A DNA stretch of 58,416 nucleotides from Porcincola sp945869225 (lineage in GTDB: Bacteria; Bacillota; Clostridia; Lachnospirales; Lachnospiraceae). Each line of letters begins with the position of its first letter. The first letter of the stretch is position 1. Below the pieces are notes generated by a model. That model ran no database searches, had not been told where the DNA came from, and saw nothing but the letters and a program-made list of their open reading frames with translations. The position numbers and the translations under genes were made by a program. This document shows positions 25,529 through 34,789 of the stretch, piece by piece. The stretch is taken from contig NZ_JBQKGW010000018.1 of assembly GCF_052118625.1 (NCBI RefSeq), positions 1 through 58,416 on the forward strand. Direction: 5' to 3'.

Positions 25529-26575
25529 TCAGGAGGAGCTGAGCGCGTACGCCCACGCAGCCTGAATCTCGGAGGCAAGGTCAGCCCACGCCCAGGTTTT
25601 TGAGCTGTTCTCAAGGTTGTTCGGGTCATTCAGCACGAATTTTCCGCCCTTGTCCACACCGGTCAGCACCATGAAATGTCCGACCGCCGAGAACTTTCCG
25701 ACCCCGACATTGATGAGGACCGGATTCCCGGCTTGCAAAGCCGATGCAATACTCTCCTCATCCACAGAAATCTGCCGGCATGTGATCGGGTCATCTGGGA
25801 AAGCATCGGTCACAAGACTCCAGGAGGTGCCCTGGCCGCTTACCCAGTAGCCCTTTCCCTCGGCATAGGAGCACATCGCCGGAACCGTATAAGTCTCCTT
25901 GCCGGTCAGCCCGAGCCCGATCATCGTCATACAGGTCGGGGCGCAGGCCGTCAGTCCGGCCGGGCCTCCTCCGTACCAGTTGAAGCCCCAGCGGTAATCC
26001 CACTGCATGATCAGCGGAACCCGGGCGGCGCCGGATTTTCCTGTATCCGTGAAGGTCTTCTTTTCTTCATCTGTATAGTGGAAGGCTGCCGGAGATTTGT
26101 AATCGTGCCCGTATTCATACAAAAAATGAATGACATTCGGGTTCCCCTCAGCATGGACGATGACATACGGGTAGAACCGGCCGGCCATGTTGGTCTTGAC
26201 CCACTCATATTCATCCCGCGTATTCTCCACCGTGAGCGTACTTCCGGAGCCGAGCATTGTCGGGCCGCCGTTGTAGCCGGCACCGCCCAGGGAAGTGTCG
26301 CTGAGACTGCTTCCCTCCGCCTCGGTGTCCGTCCCCGCCCGACTGCCTGTGCTGTCATTGCCGGCTGCACCAGAGCTGCCATTGTCGGCACCGCCTGTAT
26401 CTGCGTCTGCCCCAGCGCGGGAACCGGAAACGGTCTCGCTTCTGCCGGCGCCGATCAGCAGCTGGTCAGAGGCCTGCACGGGTAAAGCCAGACCCAGACC
26501 GGTACAGGCAGCAAGCAGGCAGACGCATCTGAGGGCGCTGCAGCGTTTGAATGTATATCCTGATCTCTGTTTCAT
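25529..26575 (-). CDS. secreted C39-like cysteine peptidase domain protein
   Basis: A 348-residue exported protein. A signal peptide (CSALRCVCLLAACTGLGLALPVQA) ends near residue 36, then comes a low-complexity Gly/Ser/Ala/Asp linker to about residue 105. The Peptidase_C39_2 domain spans roughly residues 185-345. It holds the catalytic Cys in TACAPTCMTM, the His in GHFMVLTG and an Asp in LNDPNN. AGGAG precedes the ATG. Such proteins are cell-wall or secreted peptidases of unknown target. There is no ABC exporter nearby, so bacteriocin processing is unlikely. Confidence 0.82.
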   Translation of the reverse strand: MKQRSGYTFKRCSALRCVCLLAACTGLGLALPVQASDQLLIGAGRSETVSGSRAGADADTGGADNGSSGAAGNDSTGSRAGTDTEAEGSSLSDTSLGGAGYNGGPTMLGSGSTLTVENTRDEYEWVKTNMAGRFYPYVIVHAEGNPNVIHFLYEYGHDYKSPAAFHYTDEEKKTFTDTGKSGAARVPLIMQWDYRWGFNWYGGGPAGLTACAPTCMTMIGLGLTGKETYTVPAMCSYAEGKGYWVSGQGTSWSLVTDAFPDDPITCRQISVDEESIASALQAGNPVLINVGVGKFSAVGHFMVLTGVDKGGKFVLNDPNNLENSSKTWAWADLASEIQAAWAYALSSS

Positions 26576-26953
26576 AGATGATTCTCCTGAACTGCTTTCT
26601 GCTTTCTTTCATCCAGTTTACAGCCCGCCGGATTTCCTGGCAAGCAGCCGCCTGTGCATCGCCCGGCTGCCCGAACCGGACGACAGCGGGCGTCCCCGCA
26701 GGCAGACGCCGTTACCGGTTTTCCTGACAGATGGAGGATGTATTCACTGCCATGCGCACGATTTCGCTGCTGGGTTGAGTTTTTTCTGGCAGCAGGATCG
26801 TCGAATTTCCAGTTTACAAATGAAGAACCGGTGATTATGATAATTCGCAAGGGCTGCTGGATATGGCATGTCGGGCAGATCACTGCGGGAAAGCCCGCAC
26901 GGCGGCTGCAGCACCTGGAATGGACCGCAGGCACAGAAGATTGGAGAGACGCG
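26576..26953. other. 378-bp divergent intergenic region
   Basis: It separates the secreted C39-like gene (minus) from the aspartate aminotransferase (plus). A frame is open through most of it on the plus strand, but without a ribosome site or recognisable protein. Apart from the promoter at 26813-26841 I see no riboswitch or terminator. Confidence 0.5.
26813..26841 (+). promoter_or_regulatory. promoter of the aspartate aminotransferase
   Basis: TTTACA, a 17-base spacer and TATGAT; this implies a leader of about 105 bases before the start codon. Confidence 0.5.
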
Positions 26954-28285
26954 ATGAGTGAAGGCAGGAAACCGTATTCTGAGATGAGCAACGAGGAACT
27001 GGAGACACTGGAAAGAAAACTCAAGGCTGAGTACAAAAAGATCCAGGGGCTGGGGCTCGAGCTGAATATGTCAAGAGGAAAGCCCTGTGTGGAACAGCTT
27101 GACCTGTCCATGGGCATGATGGATGTACTCAGTTCCGACAGCGATCTGCGCTGCGAGGACGGGACAGACTGCCGCAACTATGGCGTCCTGACTGGCATCC
27201 CGGAGGCGATGGAGCTGATGGGCGATATGATGGAAGTCCCGTACGATCATCTGATCATCTATGGGAATTCGTCCCTGAATGTCATGTATGATCAGATTTC
27301 ACGCTCCTATTCGCACGGCGTGATGGGCAATACCCCCTGGTGCAAGCTGGACAAGGTCAAGTTCCTCTGCGTGGTGCCAGGGTATGACAGACATTTCCGC
27401 ATCACAGAGTACTTTGGAATCGAGAACGTCTGTGTGCCGATGCTGGAGACCGGACCGGACATGGATAGGGTTGAGGAGCTGGTTTCCTCCGACGAGTCCA
27501 TCAAGGGAATCTGGTGTGTTCCGAAGTATTCCAATCCGACCGGAAATTCCTACTCCGACGAGACAGTCCGCCGCTTTGCGCGCCTGAAGCCTGCGGCGAA
27601 GGACTTCCGTATCTACTGGGATAATGCCTACACTATCCATCATCTGTATGACCACGACCAGGATCACCTGATCGAGATCCTTGCCGAGTGCAAGCGGGCA
27701 GGCAATCCGGATCTGGTTTACAAGTTCGCGTCGACCTCCAAGGTCTGCTTCCCGGGTTCGGGCATTGCGGCGATGGCAACCTCCCTCAACAATCTGGAGG
27801 ACGTCAAGCAGCAGCTCAGGGTGCAGACGATCGGACACGACAAGGTCAACCAGCTGCGTCATGTCCGGTTCTTCAAGGATATCCACGGGATGGTCGAGCA
27901 CATGAGAAAGCATGCCGACATCCTGCGTCCGAAGTTTGAGATGGTCGAGAAGATCTGCGAGGAAGAGCTCGGCGGACTGGGGATCGCAAAGTGGACGAAA
28001 CCGAAGGGTGGCTATTTCATCTCCTTTGATACGATGGATGGCTGCGCGAAGGAGGTTGTCCGGAAGTGCGCAAAGGCAGGTGTTGTTCTGACACCGGCCG
28101 GGGCGACCTATCCGGGCGGCGTCGATCCGCATGATGCCAACATCCGGATCGCGCCGTCCTTCCCGCCGCTCAATGACCTGAAGACGGCAACCGAGCTGCT
28201 CTGCCTGGCAACAAAGTATGCTGCGTGCACGAAGATTCTGGAACAGAGAAGAGCCGAGGCACCGGCACCGGTTGCGGCGCAGTAA
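26954..28285 (+). CDS. aspartate aminotransferase, subgroup Ic (MocR-like fold)
   Basis: A 443-residue pyridoxal-phosphate aminotransferase of the Ic group. It would interconvert aspartate plus 2-oxoglutarate with oxaloacetate plus glutamate. PLP Lys is K263 in STSKVCFPGSG; NPTG at 195-198 and D223/Y226 in YWDNAYTIHH line the cofactor site. The N-terminus has the RGKPCVEQLDLS pattern of this group, and there is no DNA-binding domain. GGAGAG precedes ATG 26954. Glutamate synthase genes follow, so the two together shuttle amino nitrogen through glutamate. Confidence 0.9.
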   Translation: MSEGRKPYSEMSNEELETLERKLKAEYKKIQGLGLELNMSRGKPCVEQLDLSMGMMDVLSSDSDLRCEDGTDCRNYGVLTGIPEAMELMGDMMEVPYDHLIIYGNSSLNVMYDQISRSYSHGVMGNTPWCKLDKVKFLCVVPGYDRHFRITEYFGIENVCVPMLETGPDMDRVEELVSSDESIKGIWCVPKYSNPTGNSYSDETVRRFARLKPAAKDFRIYWDNAYTIHHLYDHDQDHLIEILAECKRAGNPDLVYKFASTSKVCFPGSGIAAMATSLNNLEDVKQQLRVQTIGHDKVNQLRHVRFFKDIHGMVEHMRKHADILRPKFEMVEKICEEELGGLGIAKWTKPKGGYFISFDTMDGCAKEVVRKCAKAGVVLTPAGATYPGGVDPHDANIRIAPSFPPLNDLKTATELLCLATKYAACTKILEQRRAEAPAPVAAQ

Positions 28286-28317
28286 GCCCTGTCCTTCTAT
28301 AAATTCTTCGGAAATGG

Positions 28318-28346
28318 TTTACAATCAAAAATAATTGGTGTATAGT
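28318..28346 (+). promoter_or_regulatory. gltB promoter
   Basis: TTTACA, a 17-base spacer and TATAGT, located in the gap after the aminotransferase. Transcription would begin near 28353, just before the hairpin at 28359. Confidence 0.6.
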
Positions 28347-28358
28347 ACGGAAAAGGTC

Positions 28359-28397
28359 GCAAAGAAGCGCTCATCAATGGCTTCTTTGCGCCTTTTT
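28359..28397 (+). terminator. terminator hairpin in the gltB leader
   Basis: GCAAAGAAGC pairs perfectly with GCTTCTTTGC and is followed by GCC and six T. Because the promoter lies upstream of it, this is either an attenuator for gltB or the terminator of the aminotransferase overlapping a promoter. Confidence 0.7.
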
Positions 28398-28450
28398 TGT
28401 GGTAAATATCCCATGTGGGGCATACCCGCATCATCACAGGGAGGATCTGC

Positions 28451-31400
28451 ATGTTTGACGTAAGGAAAGACCTGCCGCAGTCGCCGCTGTACGACACAAG
28501 CTTTGAGCATGATGCCTGCGGAATCGGCTGCTGTGTAAACATCAAGGGGAAAAAGAGCCATGAGACCGTGAATCATGCTCTGACAATTGTCGAGCACCTG
28601 GAGCACCGCGCCGGGAAGGACGCGGAGGGGAAGACAGGAGACGGTGTCGGTATTCTGACCCAGATTCCGCACAAGTTCTTCAGGAAAGTCTGCTCGGAAC
28701 TCGGGATCAGCATCGGCGGAGAGAGAGAGTACGGCGTCGGCATGTTCTTCTTCCCGCAGAATGAGTTTGCGGAAAACCGTGCGAAGAAGATGTTCGAGAC
28801 CATCGCACAGAAAGAAGGCCTGAAGTTCCTGGGTTGGAGAAAGGTTGATATTTGTCCGCAGGTGCTGGGGCACAAGGCCCTTTCCTGCATGCCGGATATC
28901 TGGCAGGCGTTCATCGAGAAGCCGAAGAACGTCGCAAAGGGGCTGGATTTTGACCGCCGCCTTTATGTCGTCAGACGGCTGTTCGAGCAGAGCTCGGAGA
29001 CAACCTATGTTCTTTCATTGTCTTCCAGAACCATTGTCTACAAGGGCATGTTCCTGGTCGGACAGCTGCGCACGTTCTTCAAGGATCTGCAGGATGAGGA
29101 CTTTGAGTCCGCAATCACGATCGTGCATTCCAGATTCTCGACGAACACCAACCCGTCCTGGGAGAGAGCGCATCCGTACCGCTTCATTGTCCACAACGGA
29201 GAGATCAACACCATCAAGGGAAATGCGGACAAAATGCAGGCACGCGAGGAGAATATGTCGTCTCCGTATCTCGAAGACCAGATGGCGAAGGTCCTGCCGG
29301 TGATCAAGGAGGGAGGCTCAGACTCCGCGATGCTGGACAATACGCTGGAATTTCTGGTCATGAGCGGAATGCCGCTTCCACTGGCTGTCATGATCACGAT
29401 CCCGGAGCCCTGGGACAACAACAGCGCGATGAGCCAGAGGCGGAAGGACTTCTATCAGTATTACGCGACGATGATGGAGCCGTGGGATGGCCCGGCATCC
29501 ATTATATTTACAGATGGCGATATGATGGGCGCTGTTCTCGACCGGAACGGTCTGCGTCCGTCCCGCTATCTGATTACGGACGACGATACATTGATTCTCT
29601 CCTCGGAGGTCGGTGTACTGCCGATTCCGCCGGAAAAGATTGTGGTCAAGGAACGTCTTCATCCGGGCAAGATGCTGCTGGTAGATACCATAGAAGGACG
29701 TGTGATCGACGATGACGAGCTGAAAAAGCACTACGCCGGCGCTCAGCCGTACGGCGAGTGGATCGATTCCCATATGGTCAGCCTGAAGGATCTGAGGATT
29801 CCGAATCAGAGAGTGCCGCGGTACGGAGAGGACATGCTGCAGAAGATGCAGAAGGCCTTCGGCTATACCTACGAGGAGGTTAAGACCTCCATCCTGCCGA
29901 TGGCCCTGACCGGGAATGAGCCGATCGACGCAATGGGCGTCGATACACCGCTTCCGGTGCTGGCCAAGACGTATCATCCCCTGTTTGACTACTTCAAGCA
30001 GCTCTTCGCGCAGGTCACCAATCCGCCGATTGACGCGATCCGTGAGAAGATCGTCACATCGACAACTGTCTATCTGGGCAAGTCCGGAAACCTCCTCGAG
30101 GAAAAGCCGGAGAACTGCGAGATGCTGAAGGTGGACAATCCGATTCTGACGGACACCGATCTGATGAAGATCCGGAACATGAAGCGCCCGGGCTTCAAGG
30201 TCGAAGTGATCCCGATGATTTACTACAAGAACACCAGTCTTGAGAAGGCGATCGAACGCATGTACATCGACGTCGACCGCGCATTTAAGGAGAACGCCAA
30301 CATCCTGATCCTCTCCGACCGCGGCGTTGACGAGACGCATGTCGCGATCCCGTCGCTTCTGGCCGTGGCTGCGGTCAACCATCACCTGGTTGTGACAAAG
30401 AAGCGGACCAGCGTGTCCCTCGTTCTGGAGAGCGCGGAGCCCAGGGAGGTGCATCACTTTGCGGCCCTTCTCGGCTTCGGCGCAACGGCAGTCAATCCGT
30501 ATCTGGCGCAGGAGACCGTCTGGGAGCTGGTTGAGAATCACATGCTCGACAAGGATCCGTACGCGGCGGTCGATGACTATGACCGCGCTGTTCGGGACGG
30601 CATCGTCAAGATTGCCTCGAAGATGGGAATCAGCACGATCCAGTCCTATTCCGGATCGAAGATCTTCGAAGCGATCGGGATCGACAAGAACGTCATCGAC
30701 ACGTATTTTCCGGGCGTCGTCTGCAGAGTCGGCGGGATTACGCTGAAGGATATCGAGAAGTCTGTCGATGATCTGCACTCCGCGGTTTTCGACCCGCTTG
30801 AGGTTGAGACAGACGAGACGCTGAACTCCCCCGGACATCACCAGATGCGCTCAGGAGGAGACGACCATCTCTACAATCCGGCGACGATCCATGCGCTGCA
30901 GATGGCGACGAGAAACGGCGATTACAAGATGTTCAAGACCTACTCAGATCTGGTTGAGGACGAGGACTCCGTCAAGACGCTGAGAGGGCTGATGGACTTC
31001 AACTATGCAAAGAAGCCGGTTCCGATTGAGGAGGTCGAGCCGGCATCGGAGATCGTGAAGCGCTTCAAGACAGGAGCGATGTCCTTCGGGGCCATTTCCG
31101 AGGAGGCCCATGAGACCATGGCCATCGCGATGAACCATCTGCATGGCAAGTCGAACACCGGCGAGGGCGGAGAGGATTCCTCTCGGTTCCATGTCGGAAA
31201 GGATGGCATCGATCGAAACTCCGCGATCAAACAGGTCGCATCCGGACGCTTCGGCGTGACGAGTGAGTATCTGATGAGCGCAAAGGAGATTCAGATCAAG
31301 ATGGCACAGGGAGCCAAGCCGGGCGAGGGCGGCCATCTTCCGGGAGCGAAGGTCTATCCGTGGGTCGCGAAGGTTCGCCACTCGACGCCGGGGGTGTCTC

Positions 31401-33004
31401 TGATCTCCCCGCCGCCGCACCATGACATCTACTCGATTGAGGATCTGGCGCAGCTGATCTATGACCTGAAGAATGCCAACCGGGCAGCCGACATCAACGT
31501 GAAGCTGGTCTCTGAGGCGGGTGTCGGCACCGTTGCGGCGGGTGTTGCAAAGGCAGGTGCGCAGGTCATCCTCATATCCGGGTATGACGGGGGCTCCGGA
31601 GCAGCTCCGAGAAGCTCGATCCACAATGCGGGTCTGCCGTGGGAACTGGGACTTGCGGAGACGCACCAGACACTGATTCAGAACGGCCTCCGCTCAAGAG
31701 TGCGGCTGGAGACGGACGGCAAGCTGATGACCGGGCGGGATGTCGCGATTGCGGCGATTCTCGGCGCGGAGGAGTTTGGCTTTGCAACCGCCGTGCTGGT
31801 TTCGATGGGCTGCGTCATGATGCGTGTCTGCAACAAGGACACCTGCCCGATGGGTGTTGCCACACAGAACCCGGAGCTGCGCAAGCGTTTCTGCGGGAAG
31901 CCGGAATACATCGAGAACTTCATGCTGTTCGTCGCGGAGGAGCTTCGTGAATATATGTCGAAGCTGGGCGTCCGGACGGTGGATGAGCTGGTCGGAAGAT
32001 CAGATCTGCTCAAGGTGCGCGACAATCTGCCGGAGCGGTGGCAGAAGGTTGATCTGTCTGCGATCCTGAACAATCCGTATGACGCGCGGAAGATGAGCGT
32101 CACTTTTGACCCGAAGAAGGTCTACGACTTCAAGCTGGAGAACACACTGGACGAGAAGGTCCTTCTTAAAAAGCTCGGATATGCGCTTGAGAAGGGCGAG
32201 AAGGCGTCGATGAGCCTGAGTGTCAGCAATACAGACCGGGCATTCGGCACGATCTTCGGCTCGGAGATCACGAAGCGGTACGGCAATACGCTTCCGGACG
32301 ATACCTTCCACATCCGCTGCGAGGGAGCGGGCGGCCAGAGCTTCGGCGCGTTCATCCCGAAGGGGCTGACGCTGGAGCTGGAGGGCGACAGCAACGACTA
32401 TTTCGGAAAGGGACTTTCCGGCGGCGAGCTTGTGGTCTATCCGCCGAAGTCGTCCAGGTTCCGCCAGGATACGAACATCGTTATCGGAAATGTCGCTCTG
32501 TACGGGGCAACCTCGGGCAGCGCTTATATCTGCGGAACCGCAGGCGAGCGGTTCTGCGTCCGCAATTCCGGAGCCAATGCAGTGGTCGAGGGCTGCGGCG
32601 ATCATGGCTGTGAGTATATGACGGGCGGTAAGGCACTGATTCTGGGCTCGGTCGGCAAGAACTTTGCGGCGGGCATGTCGGGCGGTGTTGCCTATGTACT
32701 CGACGAGGACAATGACCTGTATACCAAGATCAACAAGACCATGGTGTCCTCCAGGGAGATTACCTCGAAGTACGATGTCATGGATATGAAGGAAATGCTT
32801 GAGGAACATGTGCGGGTCACGGGATCCGTGAAAGGCAAAGAGATTCTGGAGCATTTTGAGGACTATCTTCCGAAGTTCAAGAAGATCATCCCGCACGATT
32901 ATGAACAGATGCTGGGACTGATCGCGAAGGCGGAGGAGAGAGGACTGTCGCCGGAACAGGCGCAGTCGGAAGCGTTCTACATGAAGCAGAGCCAGAGTGC
33001 GTAA
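28451..33004 (+). CDS. gltB: glutamate synthase, large (alpha) subunit
   Basis: A 1517-residue enzyme that makes glutamate from glutamine and 2-oxoglutarate. The class II amidotransferase nucleophile is C23 in HDACGIGC, after a propeptide that must be removed. The FMN domain contains the 3Fe-4S ligands in CNKDTCPMGVATQ and the GGHLPGAKV and GYDGGSGAAP loops. The C-terminal GXGXG beta-helix shows repeated GGELVVYPP and GGKALILGSVG turns. GGGAGGATC precedes ATG 28451. gltD follows 202 bp downstream, giving a bacterial-type enzyme. The leader holds a possible attenuator. Confidence 0.97.
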   Translation: MFDVRKDLPQSPLYDTSFEHDACGIGCCVNIKGKKSHETVNHALTIVEHLEHRAGKDAEGKTGDGVGILTQIPHKFFRKVCSELGISIGGEREYGVGMFFFPQNEFAENRAKKMFETIAQKEGLKFLGWRKVDICPQVLGHKALSCMPDIWQAFIEKPKNVAKGLDFDRRLYVVRRLFEQSSETTYVLSLSSRTIVYKGMFLVGQLRTFFKDLQDEDFESAITIVHSRFSTNTNPSWERAHPYRFIVHNGEINTIKGNADKMQAREENMSSPYLEDQMAKVLPVIKEGGSDSAMLDNTLEFLVMSGMPLPLAVMITIPEPWDNNSAMSQRRKDFYQYYATMMEPWDGPASIIFTDGDMMGAVLDRNGLRPSRYLITDDDTLILSSEVGVLPIPPEKIVVKERLHPGKMLLVDTIEGRVIDDDELKKHYAGAQPYGEWIDSHMVSLKDLRIPNQRVPRYGEDMLQKMQKAFGYTYEEVKTSILPMALTGNEPIDAMGVDTPLPVLAKTYHPLFDYFKQLFAQVTNPPIDAIREKIVTSTTVYLGKSGNLLEEKPENCEMLKVDNPILTDTDLMKIRNMKRPGFKVEVIPMIYYKNTSLEKAIERMYIDVDRAFKENANILILSDRGVDETHVAIPSLLAVAAVNHHLVVTKKRTSVSLVLESAEPREVHHFAALLGFGATAVNPYLAQETVWELVENHMLDKDPYAAVDDYDRAVRDGIVKIASKMGISTIQSYSGSKIFEAIGIDKNVIDTYFPGVVCRVGGITLKDIEKSVDDLHSAVFDPLEVETDETLNSPGHHQMRSGGDDHLYNPATIHALQMATRNGDYKMFKTYSDLVEDEDSVKTLRGLMDFNYAKKPVPIEEVEPASEIVKRFKTGAMSFGAISEEAHETMAIAMNHLHGKSNTGEGGEDSSRFHVGKDGIDRNSAIKQVASGRFGVTSEYLMSAKEIQIKMAQGAKPGEGGHLPGAKVYPWVAKVRHSTPGVSLISPPPHHDIYSIEDLAQLIYDLKNANRAADINVKLVSEAGVGTVAAGVAKAGAQVILISGYDGGSGAAPRSSIHNAGLPWELGLAETHQTLIQNGLRSRVRLETDGKLMTGRDVAIAAILGAEEFGFATAVLVSMGCVMMRVCNKDTCPMGVATQNPELRKRFCGKPEYIENFMLFVAEELREYMSKLGVRTVDELVGRSDLLKVRDNLPERWQKVDLSAILNNPYDARKMSVTFDPKKVYDFKLENTLDEKVLLKKLGYALEKGEKASMSLSVSNTDRAFGTIFGSEITKRYGNTLPDDTFHIRCEGAGGQSFGAFIPKGLTLELEGDSNDYFGKGLSGGELVVYPPKSSRFRQDTNIVIGNVALYGATSGSAYICGTAGERFCVRNSGANAVVEGCGDHGCEYMTGGKALILGSVGKNFAAGMSGGVAYVLDEDNDLYTKINKTMVSSREITSKYDVMDMKEMLEEHVRVTGSVKGKEILEHFEDYLPKFKKIIPHDYEQMLGLIAKAEERGLSPEQAQSEAFYMKQSQSA

Positions 33005-33206
33005 TGGCGTACCTGACATGGCGGCTGCCTGAATCGCTGTACCGGCCTCTGCAGACAAACCATGTGTGAAGCCACATTCGGCAGGGGAAAGATGCAGCCG
33101 CAAAAATGAAGCAGCCATCGTGGCAAAGCGGCAGTCTGAGCGGGCAGGCTGCCGGGGTGGTTTGGACAGCCTGCCGGATATGCGTGTATGAAGAAAGGAC
33201 AGGAAG

Positions 33207-34700
33207 ATGGGGAAGCCTACGGGATTTCTGGAATATGACAGGGTCGATCCGGTTTCGGAGGACCCGAAGGAGCGCATCAAAAACTGGAATGAGTTCCACG
33301 AACATCTCTCCCTCGAGGAGCAGAAGAAGCAGGGGGCCAGATGCATGGACTGCGGCGTTCCGTTCTGTCAGTCGGGCATGACACTCGCCGGCATGACGAG
33401 CGGCTGCCCGCTGCACAATCTGTGCCCGGAGTGGAATGATCTGGTCTATCACGGAAACTGGAAAGAGGCCTACAGCCGCCTGCACAAGACCAACAATTTT
33501 CCGGAATTCACCTCAAGGGTGTGTCCGGCGCTCTGTGAGAAGGCTTGTACCTGCAGTGTTCACGGTGATGCTGTCACAACGAGGGACAATGAATACGCGA
33601 TCATTGAATATGCATACGAGCATGGGTACGCCGCCGCCAAGCCGCCGAAGGTGCGCACCGGAAAGAAGGTGGCGATCATCGGCTCCGGCCCGGCAGGGCT
33701 TGCCTGCGCGGATATGCTGAATCACAGAGGACATCAGGTGACGGTGTATGAGCGCGATGACCGCATCGGGGGCCTTCTGATGTACGGAATCCCGAACATG
33801 AAGCTGGAGAAGCAGATCGTAGACCGCAAGGTCGGCATCATGAAGGAGGAGGGCATCACCTTTCTGACCGGCATGGATGTCGGAAAGGATGTCAAGCCGA
33901 AAGCGCTTCTGAAGGAGTACGATGCGGTCGTGCTTGCCTGCGGGGCGAAGCAGGCAAGAGACCTGAAGGGACCCGGACGTGATGCGAAGGGAATCTATTT
34001 TGCGGTTGATTTCCTCGCAAGGAATACGAAAAGCCTGCTGGATTCCCATTTCCAGGATGGAAAGTATGTCGAGACGAAAGGGAAGAATGTCGTGATCGTC
34101 GGCGGGGGCGATACGGGAAATGACTGTACTGGGACCGCGATCCGCCATGGCTGCAAGTCTGTCACAGCCATTGAGATGATGCCGAAGGCACCGGACGAGC
34201 GCGCAGCGGACAATCCATGGCCGGAGTGGCCGAAAGTCAGCAAGACAGACTATGGCCAGGAGGAGGCAATTGCCCTGTTCGGACATGATCCGAGGATCTA
34301 CGAGACGACGGTCAAGGAATTCCTCAAGGACAAGGATGGGAATCTGCGCGCGGTGAAGACGGTCGGACTCAGATTCGAGAAGGATCCGCAAACCGGCAGG
34401 CGGAAGATGACAGAGGTGCCTGGCAGTGAGAAGGAGCTTCCGTGCGAGGTGCTTGTAATCGCGGCAGGGTTCCTCGGGCCGGAGAAGTATGTAACAGATG
34501 CGTTTGGCGTTGAGACGACAGAACGCTCCAATGTTAAGACAGCAGAGGGCGGCTACCAGACCTCTGTGGAGAAGGTCTTCAGCTGCGGCGACATGCACAC
34601 CGGACAGTCCCTTGTTGTCAAGGCCATCCGCCAGGGACGCGAGTGTGCCGAGGCGGTGGACAAGAGCCTCATGGGTTATACAAACATCAGGGTGCAGTAA
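33207..34700 (+). CDS. gltD: glutamate synthase, small (beta) subunit
   Basis: A 497-residue NAD(P)H-oxidising subunit feeding electrons to GltB. Cys ligands for two 4Fe-4S clusters are near the N-terminus (CMDCGVPFC, GCPLHNLCPEW, CPALCEKACTC). The FAD motif GSGPAGLACAD lies near residue 155 and the NADPH motif GGGDTGND near 300. The end AIRQGRECAEAVDKSLMG is typical. The 202-bp gap after gltB contains a GGCAGGCT/AGCCTGCC hairpin near 33145-33178 but no T-run, so co-transcription is likely. Confidence 0.96.
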   Translation: MGKPTGFLEYDRVDPVSEDPKERIKNWNEFHEHLSLEEQKKQGARCMDCGVPFCQSGMTLAGMTSGCPLHNLCPEWNDLVYHGNWKEAYSRLHKTNNFPEFTSRVCPALCEKACTCSVHGDAVTTRDNEYAIIEYAYEHGYAAAKPPKVRTGKKVAIIGSGPAGLACADMLNHRGHQVTVYERDDRIGGLLMYGIPNMKLEKQIVDRKVGIMKEEGITFLTGMDVGKDVKPKALLKEYDAVVLACGAKQARDLKGPGRDAKGIYFAVDFLARNTKSLLDSHFQDGKYVETKGKNVVIVGGGDTGNDCTGTAIRHGCKSVTAIEMMPKAPDERAADNPWPEWPKVSKTDYGQEEAIALFGHDPRIYETTVKEFLKDKDGNLRAVKTVGLRFEKDPQTGRRKMTEVPGSEKELPCEVLVIAAGFLGPEKYVTDAFGVETTERSNVKTAEGGYQTSVEKVFSCGDMHTGQSLVVKAIRQGRECAEAVDKSLMGYTNIRVQ

Positions 34701-34789
34701 CCGCTGCGCCGCTTGAGCAGAGACATCTGCCTCCGCAGCCTCTGCTGCAGGCGTCATTCGCGGATATATACATATGAATTCAGCCGCCG

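Noticed and set aside
26654..26953. N-terminal extension of the aspartate aminotransferase
   Set aside because: The frame is open upstream, but the residues are not conserved-looking and include the promoter region; GGAGAG supports ATG 26954.
29318..30841. Long open frame on the minus strand inside gltB (507 codons)
   Set aside because: It is antisense to a fully recognisable gltB, has no ribosome site and its protein is low-complexity basic/hydrophobic without family motifs; it reflects codon bias of the sense gene.
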